Translations under genes and position numbers: made by a program
Origin: Microlunatus kandeliicorticis
GTDB taxonomy: Bacteria > Actinomycetota > Actinomycetes > Propionibacteriales > Propionibacteriaceae
Length of the DNA: 64,000 bases
Direction: 5' to 3'
Assembly: GCF_014137855.1 (NCBI RefSeq)
Contig: NZ_JACGWT010000006.1
Coordinates: 62,001-126,000 of the forward strand
Shown here: positions 1-7,712 of the stretch, in pieces
Position numbering within the stretch: position 1 is the first letter of the stretch
How the letters are laid out: every line of letters begins with the position of its first letter
The notes under the pieces: model-generated
The model's input: only the letters and a program-made list of their open reading frames with translations
Database searches by the model: none
Told to the model about the DNA's origin: nothing

Positions 1-1
1 C

Positions 2-934
2 GCCTTCGCCGCGCTCGTCTTCACCGCGCTCGCGGTCGTCCCGCTGCGGCGGTACGGGATGAACCGGCTGCTCGCCGTGAGCGCGCTCGCCGTCGGCGTC
101 GGCGCGGTGCTGGTCAACGGGCTGAGCATCGCCCCGGGCACCACCAACGGCTACACCTTCGCGCTGGCCGGTCCGGCCTCGGCGGTGGTGGTGCTGATCG
201 TCTTCCTCCGGCCCTACCGCGAGGGTCTGGTCGCCTCGCTGCTGCTGATCGCCTCGGTGGTGGCGATGACGGTCCGGATGGCCGACGGCAGCGCCGCGGC
301 GACCCTGACGCTGGCGCCGACCTGGCTCGCCCCGGTGGTGCCGCTGCTCGGCGGGCTCGTGCTGCGGATCACCATCGACCGGCTGGGGGCGCGGATGGTC
401 TCGACCGCCGAGCAGCTGCGCCGGCTCGAGCAGCACCGGGTCGCGCTCGGCGTCCGTACCCGGGTGCTGGCCGAGCGGATCGGCCGGCTGCACGGTCCGG
501 TCACCGGGCTGCTCGACGGGGTGGCCACCGGCGTCCTCGACCCGGCGGACCCGGCGGTCCGGGACCGGGCCGCGGTGCTCGAGGCCTCAGTCCGCGACGA
601 CCTGGTGCTCCCCGGCGACCGCTACGAGACCCTGCGCCGCGACATCCGGACCTGTCGCGAGCAGGGGTGGCGGATCCGGCTGCTGGCCGAGCCCGACCAG
701 CTCGCCGACTCGCGCGACGTGCTGACCGCGGTGCTCGAACGACTCGCCGCCCTCGGCACCGCGGGCGCGGTCACCATCTCCGCACTGCACGACGACGCCC
801 GGGTCGAGCTGACCGCGTTCGTCTCCGAGCTGCCGGCGGCCGTGGTGGCCGCGACCGCCGACGCGCTGGCCCGGCTCGGCGGCCGGGTGGACGCCGCGGA
901 GGGCCACGTCCGGGCCCGTTGGCGGATCGCCTGA
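2..934 (+). CDS. Membrane sensor kinase-like protein, C-terminal part (5' end outside window)
   Basis: The reading frame is open to the first base of the window and already encodes a hydrophobic segment there, so the ATG at 59 is probably internal and the true start lies upstream. Several transmembrane segments (to about residue 105 counted from that ATG) are followed by a charged, coiled-coil-like stretch with RLHGPVTGLLDGVATG, which resembles the phosphoacceptor helix of LuxR-partner sensor kinases. The tail, ending LGGRVDAAEGHVRARWRIA, looks like the end of a HATPase fold, but I see no clear N or G boxes. The response regulator that follows at 1044 supports a two-component role. Stimulus unknown. 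Function is inferred from layout and weak motifs. Confidence 0.6.
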   Translation, partial: AFAALVFTALAVVPLRRYGMNRLLAVSALAVGVGAVLVNGLSIAPGTTNGYTFALAGPASAVVVLIVFLRPYREGLVASLLLIASVVAMTVRMADGSAAATLTLAPTWLAPVVPLLGGLVLRITIDRLGARMVSTAEQLRRLEQHRVALGVRTRVLAERIGRLHGPVTGLLDGVATGVLDPADPAVRDRAAVLEASVRDDLVLPGDRYETLRRDIRTCREQGWRIRLLAEPDQLADSRDVLTAVLERLAALGTAGAVTISALHDDARVELTAFVSELPAAVVAATADALARLGGRVDAAEGHVRARWRIA

Positions 935-1043
935 CCAGGGCCTTCACCGGGGCCCCGACCTGCCTCACCGACTGCTCCCGCCGTGAGCACTGTCCCTCTG
1001 CGGAAGGACTGCGCACCGCGGTCGGGGCTGCCACGATGACCGG

Positions 1044-1697
1044 ATGAGCAGGTCCGCGGGGGACAGGGTCCGGCTGGGGGTCGTCGACGACCACGACGTC
1101 GTCCTGGTGGGGGTCGGCGCGATCGCCCGGGCCAACCCGGGAGTCATCGCCGAGTTCATCCCGGCCGGCTCGGTCGACGAGCTGCTGGCCGACCCGGCGG
1201 TGCCCGACGTCGTGCTGCTCGACGTCAACCTGGCCGACGGGACGGACGTGGCCGACTCGGTCCGGCGCCTCGTCGAGCGCGACCTGGTCGTCGTCCTCTA
1301 CACCTCCGACGTCCGGCCGGTGCCGATCCGCCGCGGGATCCGGGCCGGGGCCCGCGGGGTGGCGCTGAAATCCGACCCGGCCGACACCCTGATCGACACC
1401 GTGCTCGACGCCCGGGCCGGCGACTTCGCCGTCTCCAGCGAGCTGGCCCACGTGCTGGCCACCGACGAGACGTTGTGCGCGCGACTGGCTCCGCGGGAGC
1501 TGGAGGCCCTGCGGCTGCTGGCCACCGGGATCCCGAAGAAGCAGCTCGGCCGCTGGATGCAGCCGCCGGTCGAGGTGACCACGGTGAACACCTACTTCAA
1601 CCGGATCGCGCAGCGCTACGCCGAGCTCGGGCGCAATGTCGGCAACGTCTACCAGGCGCTGCGCGAGGCCGAGGCCGACGGCCACCTGGACCGGTGA
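1044..1697 (+). CDS. Response regulator with atypical LuxR-type output domain
   Basis: The N-terminal receiver domain is well formed: acidic pair in VVDDHDVV near residue 15, phosphoacceptor Asp in VVLLDVNL, Thr in VVLYTSD and Lys in ALKSD. The C-terminal part (about residues 145-217) begins like a LuxR/GerE domain (LAPRELEALRLLATG) but then reads IPKKQLGRWMQPPVEVTTVNTYFNRIAQRY, replacing the usual NkeIA...VStVK.H pattern. DNA binding is likely but the recognition helix is unusual. It follows the sensor-like gene by about 110 bases and is presumably its partner. No strong ribosome binding site is seen; CACGAT ends six bases before the ATG, so a leaderless start is possible. Confidence 0.8.
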   Translation: MSRSAGDRVRLGVVDDHDVVLVGVGAIARANPGVIAEFIPAGSVDELLADPAVPDVVLLDVNLADGTDVADSVRRLVERDLVVVLYTSDVRPVPIRRGIRAGARGVALKSDPADTLIDTVLDARAGDFAVSSELAHVLATDETLCARLAPRELEALRLLATGIPKKQLGRWMQPPVEVTTVNTYFNRIAQRYAELGRNVGNVYQALREAEADGHLDR

Positions 1698-1737
1698 CCC
1701 CGGTCGGGCCGGGACGACCCCGCACTAGGGTGGATCC

Positions 1738-2154
1738 GTGGACCAGCCCGCACCCCAGATTCCCCGCCTGATCTTCGACGGCGACTGCGCGTTCTGCACC
1801 TCCGTGACCACCTGGATGGAGGAGCGGCTGCACCGGCCCGACGGCCTGAACGCCGAGACGGTGCCCTGGCAGTACACCGACCTGGCGGCGATCGGGACCG
1901 ACGAGCGGCGCGCCCGCCGCGAGGTGCTGTTCGTCGACCACCGCGGCCAGCTGCACGGCGGCGCGCAGGCGTTCGCGCAGTGGCTGATCTTCCGCGGTCT
2001 GCCCTACTCGCTGCTCGGTGAGTTCATCACCCTGCCGGTGGTGCGGACGATCGCGGCCGGGGTCTACCGGCTGGTCGCGGCGAACCGGTCCCACCTGCCC
2101 GGCGGGACGCCGGCCTGCGCGCTGCCGCCGCCGGGCGCCACCCCGCGGTCCTGA
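1738..2154 (+). CDS. DCC-family (DUF393) thiol-disulfide oxidoreductase-like protein
   Basis: The family signature FDGDCAFC (the D-x-x-C-x-x-C type DCC motif) lies near residues 14-21, and the length (138 residues) fits the family. DCC proteins have a thioredoxin-like fold and are presumed thiol-disulfide active, but their substrate is generally unknown. The later segment GGAQAFAQWLIFRGLPYSLLGEF is the family's usual second conserved block. The GTG start at 1738 has no Shine-Dalgarno sequence. Instead TAGGGT lies at 1726-1731, six bases before the start, which suggests a leaderless transcript separate from the two-component genes upstream. Confidence 0.8.
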   Translation: MDQPAPQIPRLIFDGDCAFCTSVTTWMEERLHRPDGLNAETVPWQYTDLAAIGTDERRARREVLFVDHRGQLHGGAQAFAQWLIFRGLPYSLLGEFITLPVVRTIAAGVYRLVAANRSHLPGGTPACALPPPGATPRS

Positions 2155-2198
2155 CCGCGCTCCCGCCGCCCCCGTCCGCTTCCTGAAGCAGGAGTCCG

Positions 2199-2957
2199 GT
2201 GCCCACCCAACCGGGGCTGCCGCTGGCGCTCGCGCTGGTGGTGCTGCTGGTGCTCGCCGTGGCGGCCTCGTTCGTCGGTCGGCTGCACCAGCAGACCAAG
2301 ATCGCGACCGCCGCCGGTCGGGCCCTGCTCCAGCTCGCGCTGGTGTCGCTGGTCATCACCGCGGTGCTCAGCCACGTCGCCTGGTCGGCGCTGTTCGCGC
2401 TGGTGATGTTCGGCGTCGCCGTGTTCACCACCACCCGGCGGATCGGGGCGCCGAGGGCCTGGCCGTGGGCGGCGCTGGCGATGGCCTGCGGACTGGTGCC
2501 GACCCTCACGGTGATCTTCGTCTCCGGTGCGGTGCCGTGGACCGGGGCCTCGCTGGTGCCGATCGCCGGGATCGTGATCGGCAACACGATGACCGCGCAC
2601 AGCCTGACCGGCCGGCGGACGTTCGCCGCGCTCCGCGACGAGCACGGCAGCTACGAGGCCGCGCTGAGTCTGGGACTGACCCGCGCCGAGGCGATCGGCG
2701 AGGTGATCGAGCGGCACCTGCCCGAGGCGCTGGTGCCCGGCATGGACCAGACCCGGACCGTCGGACTGGTCACGCTGCCGGGCGCGTTCGTCGGCGTGCT
2801 GCTCGGTGGCGGCAGCCCGTTGCAGGCCGGGGCGGCCCAGCTGCTGGTGCTGGTCGGGCTGCTCGCCGCCCAGACCATCACCGTGGTGGTGGCCGACCGG
2901 CTGATCCGCTCGGGCCGGCTGCTGCCCGCCGACCTGCAGGCGTCCCTGCGGGTCTGA
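2199..2957 (+). CDS. FetB-like (UPF0014) ABC transporter permease
   Basis: This 252-residue protein has about seven hydrophobic segments and the family blocks PIAGIVIGNTMTA and DQTRTVGLVTLPGAFVGVLLGG, which identify the UPF0014/FetB family (YbbM in E. coli, implicated in iron export together with the ATPase FetA). The GTG start is preceded by GCAGGAG at a good distance. No ATPase gene lies beside it, so either the partner is elsewhere or the substrate differs. Assignment to the family is firm; metal export is only inferred from the E. coli pair. Confidence 0.82.
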   Translation: MPTQPGLPLALALVVLLVLAVAASFVGRLHQQTKIATAAGRALLQLALVSLVITAVLSHVAWSALFALVMFGVAVFTTTRRIGAPRAWPWAALAMACGLVPTLTVIFVSGAVPWTGASLVPIAGIVIGNTMTAHSLTGRRTFAALRDEHGSYEAALSLGLTRAEAIGEVIERHLPEALVPGMDQTRTVGLVTLPGAFVGVLLGGGSPLQAGAAQLLVLVGLLAAQTITVVVADRLIRSGRLLPADLQASLRV

Positions 2958-3022
2958 ACCCGAGCACGCGCGGCCGCTGACAGGATGGTGTCGTCCGGCC
3001 GGCCCGCGCGGGAAGGAAGACC

Positions 3023-4489
3023 ATGAGCGCACCCACCGTCGACCCCACGGCGAACCCCACGGCTCCGGCCGGGGTCGAGCTCAACGGGATCAACACCATC
3101 GCCGAGTCCGAGCGGCACGGCCGCCCGTCCGGGCTGTTCTGGCCCTGGTTCGGCGCCAACGTGTCGGTGCTGGGCATCGGCTACGGCGCCTTTGTGCTCT
3201 ATCTCGGCGTCTCGGCCGTCCAGGCGATCGTGGTCGGGATCATCGGCATCGCGATCTCGTTCCTGCTCTGCGGCTTCGTCTCGCTGGCCGGCAAGCGGGG
3301 CTCGGCACCGACCATGGTGCTCAGCCGGGCGGCGTTCGGGGTGAACGGCAACCGGGTGCCCTCGGTGATCTCCTGGCTGCTCACGGTGGGCTGGGAGACG
3401 GCGCTGACCGCGCTGGCGGTGCTGGCCACCTCGACGGTGTTCACCGAGCTCGGCGCCGGCGGCGGGACGGTGACCAAGATCGTCGCGCTGGTCGTGGTGG
3501 CCGCCCTGATCGTGGTCAGCGGGGTGTTCGGCTTCCGGTTGATCATGCGGTTGCAGGTGCTGATCACCGTGGTGACCGCGGTGCTGACCGTGGTCTACGC
3601 CGTGCTCGCGCTCGGCAAGGTCGACCTCGGCGCGGTGGCCGCGATCCCCTCCGGCTCGGTGCCCGCGGTGATCGGCGCCCTGGTGTTCATGATGACCGGG
3701 TTCGGGCTCGGCTGGGTCAACGCGGCCGCCGACTACAGCCGCTACCTGCCGCGGAGTGCGGGCAGCGCCGGCGTGGTCGGCTGGACGACCTTCGGCGCGG
3801 CCCTGGCCCCGGTGCTGCTGCTCGCCTTCGGCGTGCTGCTGGCCGGCTCGTCGGAGCCGCTGCGGGACGCGATTGCGGCCGACCCGATCGGTGCGCTGAC
3901 CACGATCATGCCGACCTGGTTCCTGGTGCCGTTCGCGGTCGTCGCGGTGCTCGGGCTGGTCGGCGGCGCGGTGCTCGACATCTACTCCTCCGGCCTGGCC
4001 CTGCTCACCGCCGGGCTGCGGATCCCCCGGTTCGTGGCCGCCGGGGTCGACGGCGTGATCATGATCGTCGGCTCGGTGTGGATCGTCTTCTTCGCCTCGG
4101 ACTTCATCGGGCCGTTCCAGGGCTTCCTGATCACGCTGGGGGTGCCGATCGCCGCCTGGTGCGGGGTAATGCTGGCCGACCTCGCGCTGCGCCGGACCGA
4201 CTACGCCGACACCGAGCTCTACGACGCCCGCGGCCGCTACGGCGGCGTCCGGTGGCTGTCGGTGCTGCTGATGATCATCGGCTCGGTGGTCGGCTGGGGT
4301 CTGGTGACCAACACCTACGCCGCCTGGCTGGGCTGGCAGGGCTATCTGCTCGGCCCGCTGGGCGGGCGGAAGGGTGCCTGGGCCGGGGCGAACCTCGGGG
4401 TGCTGGCGGCGCTGGTGATCGGCTTCGTCGGGGTGCTGCTGTTCGGGCGGCGCGCGGTCCGCACCCAGGAATCGGTGCCGGCCCGGTGA
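3023..4489 (+). CDS. NCS1-family cytosine/purine permease
   Basis: The protein has 488 residues with about twelve membrane segments. The N-terminal block GRPSGLFWPWFGANVSVLGIGYGAF and the following SRAAFGVNGNRVPSVISWLLTVGWE are the nucleobase:cation symporter-1 signature (CodB-like). The start has a GGAAGGA ribosome binding site. The next gene, a cysteine hydrolase, overlaps its stop by four bases (GTGA), so the pair is probably translated together for uptake and hydrolysis of a nucleobase-like or amide compound. The exact substrate cannot be told from sequence. Confidence 0.85.
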   Translation: MSAPTVDPTANPTAPAGVELNGINTIAESERHGRPSGLFWPWFGANVSVLGIGYGAFVLYLGVSAVQAIVVGIIGIAISFLLCGFVSLAGKRGSAPTMVLSRAAFGVNGNRVPSVISWLLTVGWETALTALAVLATSTVFTELGAGGGTVTKIVALVVVAALIVVSGVFGFRLIMRLQVLITVVTAVLTVVYAVLALGKVDLGAVAAIPSGSVPAVIGALVFMMTGFGLGWVNAAADYSRYLPRSAGSAGVVGWTTFGAALAPVLLLAFGVLLAGSSEPLRDAIAADPIGALTTIMPTWFLVPFAVVAVLGLVGGAVLDIYSSGLALLTAGLRIPRFVAAGVDGVIMIVGSVWIVFFASDFIGPFQGFLITLGVPIAAWCGVMLADLALRRTDYADTELYDARGRYGGVRWLSVLLMIIGSVVGWGLVTNTYAAWLGWQGYLLGPLGGRKGAWAGANLGVLAALVIGFVGVLLFGRRAVRTQESVPAR

Positions 4490-5034
4490 GCCGCTGGCTG
4501 GTGGCGATCGACCTGCAGCACGTCTTCGCCGACCCGGACAGCTACTGGGCGACCCCACGGTTCGCCGAGGTGCTGCCGGTGACGCTGGCGCTGGCCGAGC
4601 GGTTCGAGGGCCGGGTGCTGGCCACCCGCTTCGTCGCGCCCGCCGAGCCCACCGGGGCCTGGGTCGACTACTACCGCGACTGGCCGGACGCGCTCACCCC
4701 GGCCGACCACCCGCAGTACGACCTGGTGCCCGAGGTCGCCGCCCTCGGGCCGCGGGTGCTCACCGCCCCGACCTTCGGCAAGTGGGGTGCCGAGCTGGCC
4801 GCGCTGGTCGGGCCCGATCCCGAGCTGGTGGTCACCGGGGTGTCGACCGACTGCTGCGTGCTGTCGACGGCGCTGGCCGCGGCCGACGCCGGCGCCCGGG
4901 TGACGGTGGTGGCCGACGGCTGCGCGGGGGCCACCGACGAGGACCACGCCCGCGCGCTGACCGCGATGGCCCTCTACGGTCCGCTGATCACGGTCGTCGA
5001 CCACGCGGCGCTCGACGCCGACGGCAGGATCTGA
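4486..5034 (+). CDS. Isochorismatase-like cysteine hydrolase
   Basis: This 182-residue protein has the isochorismatase/nicotinamidase fold with the expected catalytic triad: Asp in VAIDLQHVF near residue 9, Lys in TFGKWG and Cys in GVSTDCCVLSTALAAADAG. I chose the GTG at 4486, which overlaps the permease stop as GTGA, because a longer frame upstream only runs through the permease gene in another phase. Family members hydrolyse amides such as nicotinamide, ureidoacrylate or N-carbamoyl compounds. Coupling to a cytosine-type permease hints at nucleobase or cofactor salvage, but this is inference. Confidence 0.82.
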   Translation: MSRWLVAIDLQHVFADPDSYWATPRFAEVLPVTLALAERFEGRVLATRFVAPAEPTGAWVDYYRDWPDALTPADHPQYDLVPEVAALGPRVLTAPTFGKWGAELAALVGPDPELVVTGVSTDCCVLSTALAAADAGARVTVVADGCAGATDEDHARALTAMALYGPLITVVDHAALDADGRI

Positions 5035-5100
5035 CCGCTCGACCGCGCGCGGCGGCCGGCGCCCGCGGGCGCCGGGCCCCGCCACCGCGGCGAGCGGTCA
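5032..5100. terminator. Large palindromic structure between convergent genes
   Basis: The 10-base arm TGACCGCTCG (5032-5041, containing the stop codon of the hydrolase) is perfectly complementary to CGAGCGGTCA (5091-5100). Between them sits a perfect 16-base palindrome, GGCGCCCGCGGGCGCC, at 5058-5073. The gene on the other side (DUF1479) ends at 5117. No T-run follows on either strand, so this would be a hairpin terminator of the U-less type common in GC-rich actinobacteria. It could work in both directions. Confidence 0.65.
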
Positions 5101-5116
5101 GATACTGCCGAAGGGC

Positions 5117-6427
5117 TCAGGCGATCCCGAGTCCGCGGCGGCCGATGTCGTTGAGGTCGGCCTCGGTGAACCGGCCGGTCCAGTCGGCTTCGTAGTCCTC
5201 CTCGGGGAAGTCGGCCGGGCTGCGACCGGCCCGGAACGCCTCCCGGACGGTGGCGACGTAGGCCTCGTTCTTGGCGCACCAGGGCGCCGCCGGGATGTAC
5301 ATCACGTTGCCCCAGCCCTGCTGGTCCTTGACCGGCGCGACCGAGTGGATCATGTCGCAGTGCCACCAGACCGAGTCGCCGGGCACCACGTCGGGGATCG
5401 AGGAGACCGCCGGCAGCAGCAGCTCGTGGAACCGGCTGTTGACCGGGAAGGTCCGGTTGATGGCCACCCCGCACATGTCGGTGTCCTCGACGTCGTCGAG
5501 CAGCGGCCGGAGCATCAGGTAGGCCATCGCCTTGGGGATCGGCACGGTGTGCAGCACGCCCTGGTCGTTGCGCATCTCACTCAGCGCGGTCCAGCCCTGG
5601 AAGGTCCGGAACGCCGAGCACATCGTGCTGCCCGGGTACTGCGCGGCCTCGGTGCGGTAGGCGGCGTCCCACGGGTCGTAGGCGGCGACGTCACCGTCCC
5701 ACAGATGCCGGAAGTGCTGCTGGTAGCCCTCGGTCATCCAGAGGTCCAGCGTGCCCGGGTCGAGGTGGGTGCCGAGACCGCCGGAGTCGGTGCCCGGCGG
5801 ACGGCGCCGCAGCCGGTCCGGGTAGAGGGTGTCGCGGTCCGGGTCGAACCAGGTCCGGCCCTCCGACTCGTGGGTCCAGCGGGCGTTGAGGAACGACTGC
5901 ACGGTGGCCATCCGCGGGTGCTGCCGGGCCTCCATCTGCGAGGGCGACCAGTAGATCGGGTAGATCTCGGGCTTGCTCATCTCCGAGCCGAGGCTGGCGA
6001 AGAAGTCGTCGGCCGGCCCGCGGTAGGTCTCGAAGAACCGGTTGGAGTCGACGTAGTCGACGGCGGCCCGGTCCCAGGCCTCGGCCTGCTCGCGCGGGAA
6101 GTGCCCGCGGATCACCGCGCAGCCGCGGCGGGCCAGCGCCGCCAGCTGCTGCTCGCTGACCGTCCCCGCCTCGATGTCGGCGTACTCGATGACCGGCCAG
6201 ACGTCCTCACCCCGCGTCCGGGTGGCCTCGATGTCGGCGATCTCGCCGCGGAGGAAGTCCTCGATCTCGGCGGCGACCTCGGCCACCGACCGGCCGGAGG
6301 CCTCGATCCGCGCCCGGATGGCCCGCTTGACCTCGGCGATCGCCCCGGGCAGGTCCTCGGGGATGGTCTCCCAGTGCGGCAGACCGCTCAGGTCGCTGAT
6401 CACCGGCTGGTCGGACGTCGTCGTCAT
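5117..6427 (-). CDS. DUF1479 (YbiU-like) putative 2-oxoglutarate/Fe(II) oxygenase-fold protein
   Basis: At 436 residues this matches the DUF1479/YbiU family. Segments such as GCAVIRGHFPREQAEAWDRA, SKPEIYPIYWSPSQMEARQHPRM, GGLGTHLDPGTLDLW and GDSVWWHCDMIHSVAPV fit a double-stranded beta-helix with an H-x-D pair and a distal His, the usual iron ligands of 2-oxoglutarate dioxygenases. The substrate of the family is not established. The gene is divergent from a ROK repressor and has its own clear promoter (TTGACG at 6501-6496, TAACGT at 6477-6472) with a 15-base palindrome at the transcription start, so repression by the ROK protein is likely. The start has GAGGAGA upstream. Confidence 0.8.
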   Translation of the reverse strand: MTTTSDQPVISDLSGLPHWETIPEDLPGAIAEVKRAIRARIEASGRSVAEVAAEIEDFLRGEIADIEATRTRGEDVWPVIEYADIEAGTVSEQQLAALARRGCAVIRGHFPREQAEAWDRAAVDYVDSNRFFETYRGPADDFFASLGSEMSKPEIYPIYWSPSQMEARQHPRMATVQSFLNARWTHESEGRTWFDPDRDTLYPDRLRRRPPGTDSGGLGTHLDPGTLDLWMTEGYQQHFRHLWDGDVAAYDPWDAAYRTEAAQYPGSTMCSAFRTFQGWTALSEMRNDQGVLHTVPIPKAMAYLMLRPLLDDVEDTDMCGVAINRTFPVNSRFHELLLPAVSSIPDVVPGDSVWWHCDMIHSVAPVKDQQGWGNVMYIPAAPWCAKNEAYVATVREAFRAGRSPADFPEEDYEADWTGRFTEADLNDIGRRGLGIA

Positions 6428-6450
6428 CGGGCTGTCTCCTCGAGCTTTTG

Positions 6451-6465
6451 GTTAGGACTCCTTAC
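6451..6465. promoter_or_regulatory. Palindromic operator, probably for the ROK repressor
   Basis: GTTAGGACTCCTTAC is a near-perfect palindrome: 12 of 15 positions are symmetrical, and the exceptions are the centre and one base pair. It resembles the TTAGGA/TCCTAA-type operators known for ROK repressors. It lies in the short divergent region between the DUF1479 and ROK genes and covers about +1 to +15 of the predicted DUF1479 transcript, an ideal position for repression. It is AT-rich compared with its surroundings. Confidence 0.7.
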
Positions 6466-6471
6466 AGAAGA

Positions 6472-6501
6472 ACGTTAGAGCGGCGGTGCGGTCCGCGTCA
6501 A
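6472..6501 (-). promoter_or_regulatory. Promoter of the DUF1479 gene
   Basis: Read on the minus strand, TTGACG (6501-6496) is followed after 18 bases by TAACGT (6477-6472). Both match housekeeping sigma factor consensus elements. The predicted start of transcription near 6465 falls on the palindrome at 6451-6465, and the coding region begins at 6427 after a GAGGAGA ribosome binding site. Confidence 0.7.
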
Positions 6502-6529
6502 GAGCCCGGCGCGGTGCGATCATGGCGCG

Positions 6530-7681
6530 GTGACCACCCCGGCCGAGCGTCGTCGTCCCTCGCTCGGCCTGCTCCGCAACCTGACCGACGCGCACGTGCT
6601 CGACCAGCTGCTCGAGGCCGGCGCGCTCACCCGCGCCGACATCGCGGCCCGGACCGGGATCTCCAAGCCGACGATCTCCGAGGCGGTCCGCCGGCTCGGC
6701 GAGTCGGGCGTGATCACCGAGGTCGGCGAGGCCGACGGGCGCGGCCGCCGTGGTCCGGCCGGCACCCTCTACCGGCTGGCCGACGGCGTCGGCGTGGCCT
6801 TCGTCCAGTACGCCGGCCCCGAGGGGGTCCGGACCGAGCTGCTCGACCTGCGCGGCACCGTGCTCGCGGCCCGCGACCACCCGGTCCCCTCCCCGACCAC
6901 CGCCGACCGGCTCGGGCCGGTGCTGGTGAGCGAGGCCGACGCCGTGCTGACCGGCGCGCCGGGGCCGGTGCTGGCCGCCACGGTGAGCGTGGCCAACCCG
7001 GTGGACCGGCGGACCGGTCGCCTGGTGCGGCTGCCCGACTCGCCGTTCCTGCTCGACGAGCTGGTGCCCGCCGAGCTGCTCGACGACCGGCTCGGGGTGC
7101 CGGTCCAGGTCGACAACGACGTCAACTGGGCCGCGCTCGCCGAGCACCGGGCGGGTGCGGCCACCGACCTCGAGGACGTCGTCTACTGCTTCCTCGGTCC
7201 CGGGCTCGGGCTCGGGCTGGTGCTCGGCGGCGGACTGGTCCGCGGGCACCGCGGGCTGGCCGGCGAGCTGGCCTACGTGATCACCACCGGGCCGGACGGG
7301 CGCGGCCGACGGCTGCTCGAGTCGCTGGGCGACCACGGCCTGCTCCGCGAGGGGTCGTGGGCGATCGACGTCGAGGCGATGGCCGCGCTGCTCGGCCGGC
7401 GCGACGCCGCGGCCGACCGGGTGCTGGCCGCGGTGGCCGGGGCGATCGCCACCATCGCGGCGCTGGTCGACCCCGAGGCGGTGGTGATCGCCGACCACTG
7501 GAGCGCCGACGCCGACCTGGCCGACCGGCTGGCCGGACCGGTCGCCGCCGCGGCGCCGGTCCCGGTCGCCCTGCGCGCCGCGATGATCACCGAGCACGCA
7601 CCGCTGGTCGGCGCGCGGACCGAGGCCCTGGCCGCCGCGCACCGGCGGCTGACCGCGCGCCCGGCGGCCGCGTCCGGCTGA
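6530..7681 (+). CDS. ROK-family transcriptional repressor
   Basis: The N-terminal winged helix (LTRADIAARTGISKPTISEAVRRLGESGVI, about residues 30-62) is the MarR-like domain of ROK/NagC/XylR regulators. The C-terminal sugar-kinase-like domain contains VQVDNDVNWAALAEHRAG and GPGLGLGLVLGGGLVRG. The usual Cys-rich zinc motif (C-x-C-G-x-x-G-C) after the glycine loop is absent: here GELAYVITTGPDGRGRRLLESLG stands in its place, so sugar kinase activity is unlikely. The gene is divergent from DUF1479, with a palindromic operator between them. A role in controlling DUF1479 and perhaps the downstream alpha-galactosidase locus is inferred from position. Confidence 0.85.
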   Translation: MTTPAERRRPSLGLLRNLTDAHVLDQLLEAGALTRADIAARTGISKPTISEAVRRLGESGVITEVGEADGRGRRGPAGTLYRLADGVGVAFVQYAGPEGVRTELLDLRGTVLAARDHPVPSPTTADRLGPVLVSEADAVLTGAPGPVLAATVSVANPVDRRTGRLVRLPDSPFLLDELVPAELLDDRLGVPVQVDNDVNWAALAEHRAGAATDLEDVVYCFLGPGLGLGLVLGGGLVRGHRGLAGELAYVITTGPDGRGRRLLESLGDHGLLREGSWAIDVEAMAALLGRRDAAADRVLAAVAGAIATIAALVDPEAVVIADHWSADADLADRLAGPVAAAAPVPVALRAAMITEHAPLVGARTEALAAAHRRLTARPAAASG

Positions 7682-7712
7682 CCGAGCCGCGGGCGACCCC
7701 AGGGAGGGTCAG
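7678..7712. terminator. Inverted repeat joining two convergent stop codons
   Basis: CTGACC (7678-7683, ROK stop) pairs with GGTCAG (7707-7712, containing the alpha-galactosidase stop on the other strand). The 6-base stem is modest and half of it follows automatically from two opposed TGA codons. The same arrangement recurs at several convergent pairs in this window. Confidence 0.35.
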
